Assembly: GCA_945910665.1 (NCBI GenBank)
Contig: CAMDZK010000046.1
Location: forward strand, 1-7,739
Source: an uncultured Peptostreptococcaceae bacterium
Lineage (GTDB): Bacteria; Bacillota; Clostridia; Tissierellales; Peptoniphilaceae
Direction of reading: 5' to 3'
DNA: 7,739 nucleotides
Shown here: piece after piece, positions 6,474 through 7,739 of the stretch
Numbering within the stretch: the stretch's first letter is position 1
Layout of the letters: the number at the start of each line of letters is the position of its first letter
Made by a program: the position numbers and the translations under genes
Notes under the pieces: model-generated
What the model was told of the DNA's origin: nothing
What the model saw: only the letters and a program-made list of their open reading frames with translations
Database searches by the model: none

Positions 6474-7238
6474 TTATACAAAATGGAAACAACGATAGCG
6501 TTCGTTTCCTTTTTTTGTCGTTCCTAAGAGTTCTTCCACTTGAAATCGACCCGTTCCTCGAATCGAAATGGTATCTCCTACATCGACCGTCTTTTTCACA
6601 TCCAAACAAGGTCTGTGGTTCAGCTTTACATCTCCTTTTTTTATCTTCGTTTGCGCTTTGTCACGTGCTACATGCATAAATTGCGACGTAAACGCATCCA
6701 ATCGAGGAGAAGATACATTCACAGTGAATTCCGAAGGCTCTTGTTCCGAAAGTGTAAAATCGATCGTGTGTAAATCAGTTACTTGAACTGAATCACGCCC
6801 CACTTGTGAAAGCTGTTCACAAATAAAGCCAGCGATACTCGATTTAACCATGACCTCAGCGCGAAACTCTTGGATGCGGATATCCCCAATTCGGTCTCTT
6901 GAAACGCCAGTACCTAGAATTGACCCCAATAAGGCACGATGCTGTAGAACCTCAGTTCCCTCGATTTTTAAAATCGTCACATCTGGCTCACTTTCTCTAA
7001 GAAGTAGAATTTGTCGCTCTGCTCCTTCTGGATGGACATCCACATCAATCCCATCGAAGTGAGCATGGAGGGATTGAGTTGCAGCCACCACGTCAGGTGT
7101 TAAAAAAAGTGTGGTCACTGGTTGACCAGATTTTTCCGCTTGATAAAAAGCATCCAATACTTGTCTCAGGGTGGCTCGTACTTCTTCTGGCTGTCCGCGC
7201 AACCAATCAATGAGTTTCTTTCTATCCATAGAGAGCAC
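6474..7238 (-). CDS. ylmH: YlmH-family S4 RNA-binding protein
   Basis: A 254-residue cytoplasmic protein with the YlmH signature HRALLGSILGTGVSRDRIGDI (100-120) in its central region and a C-terminal S4 domain (about 177-235: SPRLDAFTSQFMHVARDKAQ, then IKKGDVKLN). YlmH in B. subtilis has been linked to ribosome-associated quality control, acting like RqcP on the 50S subunit; the gene also sits historically in the ylm division cluster. Start choice is uncertain. The GTG at 7238-7236 has a GAGGGC-GTGATC ribosome binding site about 10 nt upstream. The ATG at 7229-7227 has none, but overlaps the yggT stop by eight bases and could be used by reinitiation. The two differ by three residues. Function is by family, not shown here. 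Confidence 0.9.
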   Translation of the reverse strand: MLSMDRKKLIDWLRGQPEEVRATLRQVLDAFYQAEKSGQPVTTLFLTPDVVAATQSLHAHFDGIDVDVHPEGAERQILLLRESEPDVTILKIEGTEVLQHRALLGSILGTGVSRDRIGDIRIQEFRAEVMVKSSIAGFICEQLSQVGRDSVQVTDLHTIDFTLSEQEPSEFTVNVSSPRLDAFTSQFMHVARDKAQTKIKKGDVKLNHRPCLDVKKTVDVGDTISIRGTGRFQVEELLGTTKKGNERYRCFHFV

Positions 7239-7485
7239 GTAAGATCACGCCCTCAGTGATATTCAAAAGAAAAATGGACATCACAGGCGACCAATCAATG
7301 GGACCTCTTCCGAGTCCAAGCATTTCAAAAAGACGTCTCGCTGGTGTCTGGATGACATACGCGACACGCTGAATGAAAAGTCCTACACTCGTTTCCGCAA
7401 ATTTGGGAACTAAGCTGAGGAGGATATTCACGAAAATAATCACTTGCAAAATCGTTACGATGTTATGCAATATAACTGCAAACAT
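7222..7485 (-). CDS. YggT-family small membrane protein (YlmG)
   Basis: An 87-residue protein with two hydrophobic segments (about residues 4-26 and 66-84) separated by a basic, Pro-containing loop with QTPARRLFEMLG. It ends with DWSPVMSIFLLNI, matching the family's D-x-SPI-(hydrophobic) second helix. YggT/YlmG proteins are small integral membrane proteins of poorly defined role; in Gram-positive bacteria and plastids they are linked to division or membrane organisation. The ATG overlaps the sepF stop as TAATG and there is no strong Shine-Dalgarno sequence nearby, so translation probably depends on coupling. The TAG stop overlaps the start region of ylmH. The sepF-yggT-ylmH order strongly supports the assignment. 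Confidence 0.9.
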   Translation of the reverse strand: MFAVILHNIVTILQVIIFVNILLSLVPKFAETSVGLFIQRVAYVIQTPARRLFEMLGLGRGPIDWSPVMSIFLLNITEGVILRALYG

Positions 7486-7739
7486 TAGCGATTAAATTCT
7501 CCCTTGATTGTGAAGTTTTCGATTTGCTTCCCTTCCACATCCACACCGCGAGGAGCGACAACAAAAATGTCTTTTGTCACTTTGCGAATTTGTGCTTCCA
7601 TGGAATAAATTCCACCATTGACGAATTCAAAAATTTGTTTCTTTTTGTCATTATCCAAAGTTTCAAAGTCAATAACGACGATTTTTTTGTTCTTGATGTC
7701 ATCCAAAATCTTTGGACCATCTTCATAGGTAATCGGTTC
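7485..7739 (-). CDS. sepF: cell division protein SepF, C-terminal part (5' end beyond right edge)
   Basis: The last 84 codons are present and the reading frame is open to the window edge, so the N-terminal membrane-binding helix and linker are not visible. The visible part is the SepF core domain: EPITYEDGPKILDDIKNKK, then IVVIDFETLDNDKKKQIFEFVNGGIYSMEAQI, then DIFVVAPRGVDVEG. This aligns by eye with the B. subtilis SepF region EPRVYSDTQKI ... RIVDFLSGTVYAI ... IFLCTPENVDVSG. SepF polymerises into arcs and tethers FtsZ to the membrane at the division site. An in-frame TTG at 7706 is not the real start because conserved sequence continues upstream of it. The stop TAA overlaps the yggT ATG. Confidence 0.93.
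   Translation of the reverse strand, partial: EPITYEDGPKILDDIKNKKIVVIDFETLDNDKKKQIFEFVNGGIYSMEAQIRKVTKDIFVVAPRGVDVEGKQIENFTIKGEFNR

Noticed and set aside
5275..6786. Plus-strand open frames opposite ung, lspA and ylmH
   Set aside because: All lie antisense to conserved genes and show no recognisable domain or initiation signal.
7704..7706. In-frame TTG as the start of a short 73-residue SepF
   Set aside because: SepF-like conserved sequence (EPITYEDGPKI) continues upstream in frame to the window edge, so the gene is cut by the window rather than short.
1..7739. CRISPR arrays, insertion sequences, tRNA/rRNA genes, riboswitches, prophage or defence genes
   Set aside because: No direct-repeat arrays, transposase motifs, tRNA cloverleaf or rRNA segments were seen; nearly all bases are in recognised housekeeping genes, and intergenic gaps are too short for a riboswitch.

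Overview
This window looks like an ordinary chromosomal housekeeping region of a low-to-moderate GC Gram-positive bacterium (Firmicutes/Bacillota). The evidence is the combination of an RqcH/YloA-type protein, a YicC/YloC-gmk-rpoZ string, a sepF-yggT-ylmH-lspA-rluD string, strong GGAGG-type ribosome binding sites, and GTG/TTG starts. The exact lineage cannot be fixed from sequence alone. An anaerobic Clostridia/Tissierellia-type organism is a guess, based on the absence of remA, divIVA and ileS from places where Bacillus has them. Nothing suggests a phage, plasmid, insertion sequence, CRISPR array or RNA gene.

Layout, left to right. (1) A leftward operon starts near 1600 and runs off the left edge: a YicC/YloC-family endoribonuclease, guanylate kinase (gmk), and the first 23 codons of RNA polymerase omega (rpoZ). 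(2) A compact divergent promoter region (about 1572-1697) separates it from a rightward pair: the ribosome-quality-control factor RqcH and a PLP-dependent enzyme of the D-cysteine desulfhydrase/ACC deaminase family. (3) At 4391-4440 a near-perfect inverted repeat, which contains the stop codons of both flanking genes, forms a bidirectional terminator. (4) A second leftward operon enters from the right edge: sepF (5' end outside the window), yggT, ylmH, lspA, ung, and an RluD-family pseudouridine synthase that reads into the shared terminator.

Functionally, the left operon concerns nucleotide supply, RNA turnover and transcription. The middle pair joins nascent-chain rescue on stalled 50S subunits to amino-acid degradation. 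The right operon mixes division-site membrane anchoring (SepF, YggT), an S4 RNA-binding protein linked to ribosome quality control (YlmH), lipoprotein maturation (LspA), uracil excision from DNA (Ung) and RNA pseudouridylation. Genes in the right operon are packed with overlapping stop/start codons, so they are probably translationally coupled.

Coding density is near complete; the only gap over 100 bases is the divergent promoter region. I found no convincing new biological system. The most worthwhile points are the symmetric terminator, the back-to-back -35 elements, a substituted active-site motif in the PLP enzyme, and gene-order departures from the Bacillus arrangement.
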